From: Alphaproteobacteria bacterium
GTDB lineage: Bacteria > Pseudomonadota > Alphaproteobacteria > Rhodobacterales > Rhodobacteraceae
Direction of reading: 5' to 3'
Length of the DNA stretch: 5,709 nucleotides
NCBI GenBank assembly: GCA_030424705.1
Contig: JAUHWJ010000155.1
Span: forward strand, 1 to 5,709
Within the stretch, counting starts at the first letter, position 1; each line of letters begins with the position of its first letter. Of the stretch, positions 5,129 to 5,709 are shown one piece after another. Position numbers and translations under genes: made by a program. Below the pieces are notes generated by a model. The model saw only the letters and a list, made by a program, of their open reading frames with translations. It was not told the origin of the DNA and made no database searches.

Positions 5129-5709
5129 TCGGCAAGGTCTCGGGGCGGGTGGACCATGTGGCGGAGGATCACGCGCTGATCGAGGCGGGGGGCGTCGGCT
5201 ACGAGGTCCACGCCCCGCCGCGCGTCCTCGCCGGGCTCCGGCCGGGGATGGAGGCGGCGCTCTACACCGTCCACATCGTGCGGGAGGATGCGCAGCAGCT
5301 CTTCGGCTATCCGACGCGGGAGGAGAGGGACTGGCACCGCCTCCTCGCCTCCGTCCAGGGCGTCGGCGCGAAGGTGGCGCTCGGCATTCTCGGCGCGCTC
5401 GGGGCGGAGGGGGCGGCGCGGGCCGTCGCGCTCGGCGATGCGGCGGCGATGAAGGCCGCGCCCGGCGTCGGCCCGAAGCTCGCGCAGCGGATCGTGCTGG
5501 AGCTGAAGGGCAAGGCCCCCGCCGGCGCCGCGCCGCTCCCCCTTCCCCGCGCCGCCGCGCCGAAAGGGGAGCGGAGCGCGCGGGAGGATGCGCTCTCCGC
5601 CCTCGCCAATCTCGGCTACCAGCCCTCCGAAGCCTCCGCCGCCGTCCTCGCGGCGGAGGAGGCGGGGGCCGAGGGGGCGCCGGCGCTGATCCGCGCCGCG
5701 CTCAAGTCG
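5125..5709 (+). CDS. ruvA: Holliday junction branch migration protein RuvA (3'-end cut off)
   Basis: Tetrameric DNA-binding protein that holds the Holliday junction in square-planar form and loads the RuvB motor. The frame is open from the ATG to the last base: 195 residues, with no stop in the window, but the final IRAALKS resembles the usual RuvA C-terminus, so only a few codons are probably missing. Domain I (OB-fold, about 1-64) begins MIGKVSGRV and has GGVGYEVH (22-29) and [10 protein letters not shown] (52-61). Domain II has two helix-hairpin-helix motifs, [13 protein letters not shown] (77-89) and [12 protein letters not shown] (112-123). An Ala/Pro-rich linker (131-147) leads to domain III (about 151-195, [21 protein letters not shown]), which contacts RuvB. 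The ATG overlaps the ruvC TGA by ATGA. ruvB is expected next, beyond the edge. Confidence 0.96.
   Translation, partial: MIGKVSGRVDHVAEDHALIEAGGVGYEVHAPPRVLAGLRPGMEAALYTVHIVREDAQQLFGYPTREERDWHRLLASVQGVGAKVALGILGALGAEGAARAVALGDAAAMKAAPGVGPKLAQRIVLELKGKAPAGAAPLPLPRAAAPKGERSAREDALSALANLGYQPSEASAAVLAAEEAGAEGAPALIRAALKS

Noticed and set aside
1..5709. Search for a defence system, mobile element, CRISPR array or RNA gene
   Set aside because: All substantial coding space is explained by housekeeping genes and the TadG-like gene; no transposase, integrase, terminal repeats, spaced repeat array or tRNA-like fold was seen.

Overview
The window is very G+C-rich DNA (roughly two thirds or more G+C by eye), with strong third-position G/C bias, AGGAG/AAGGA-type ribosome binding sites and a DUF1127 gene. 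Protein sequences (UvrD, MsrA ending in CPVG-type tail, PrmA, RuvC, RuvA) look alphaproteobacterial, most like Rhodobacterales or relatives; the genus cannot be read from the window. It is chromosomal core-genome DNA. I see no insertion sequence, phage gene, CRISPR array, tRNA or rRNA.

Layout, left to right: (1) the first 108 codons of a UvrD/PcrA-type DNA helicase on the minus strand (1-324, runs off the left edge); (2) a 124-bp divergent promoter region; (3) msrA, peptide methionine-S-sulfoxide reductase, plus strand (449-1093); (4) converging on it after only 30 bp, a 664-residue TadE/TadG-like, membrane-anchored protein on the minus strand (1124-3118), the least understood gene here; (5) a 136-bp divergent region with a perfect inverted repeat; (6) prmA, ribosomal protein L11 methyltransferase, plus strand (3255-4121); (7) a strong GC hairpin between convergent genes; (8) a 74-residue DUF1127 protein on the minus strand (4173-4397); (9) a 230-bp divergent region with several short repeats and promoter-like elements; (10) ruvC (4628-5128) and ruvA (5125 to the right edge), plus strand, overlapping by ATGA and translationally coupled.

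Functionally, the two ends are DNA repair: UvrD helicase on the left and the RuvA/RuvC Holliday-junction branch-migration and resolution proteins on the right (ruvB would be expected just beyond the edge). Between them lie protein repair (MsrA), ribosome modification (PrmA), a small basic DUF1127 protein of a family tied to RNA binding and stress in Rhodobacter, and an orphan Tad-like surface or envelope protein. These genes are mostly separate transcription units in alternating orientation; only ruvC-ruvA is clearly an operon.

I did not find a convincing new multi-gene system. The points most worth a second look are the orphan TadG-like protein with an EF-hand/dockerin-like loop, and the organised short repeats upstream of the DUF1127 gene (two promoter-like elements sharing a 14-bp motif, and two tandem pairs of a CCGTCAT heptamer in opposite orientation).
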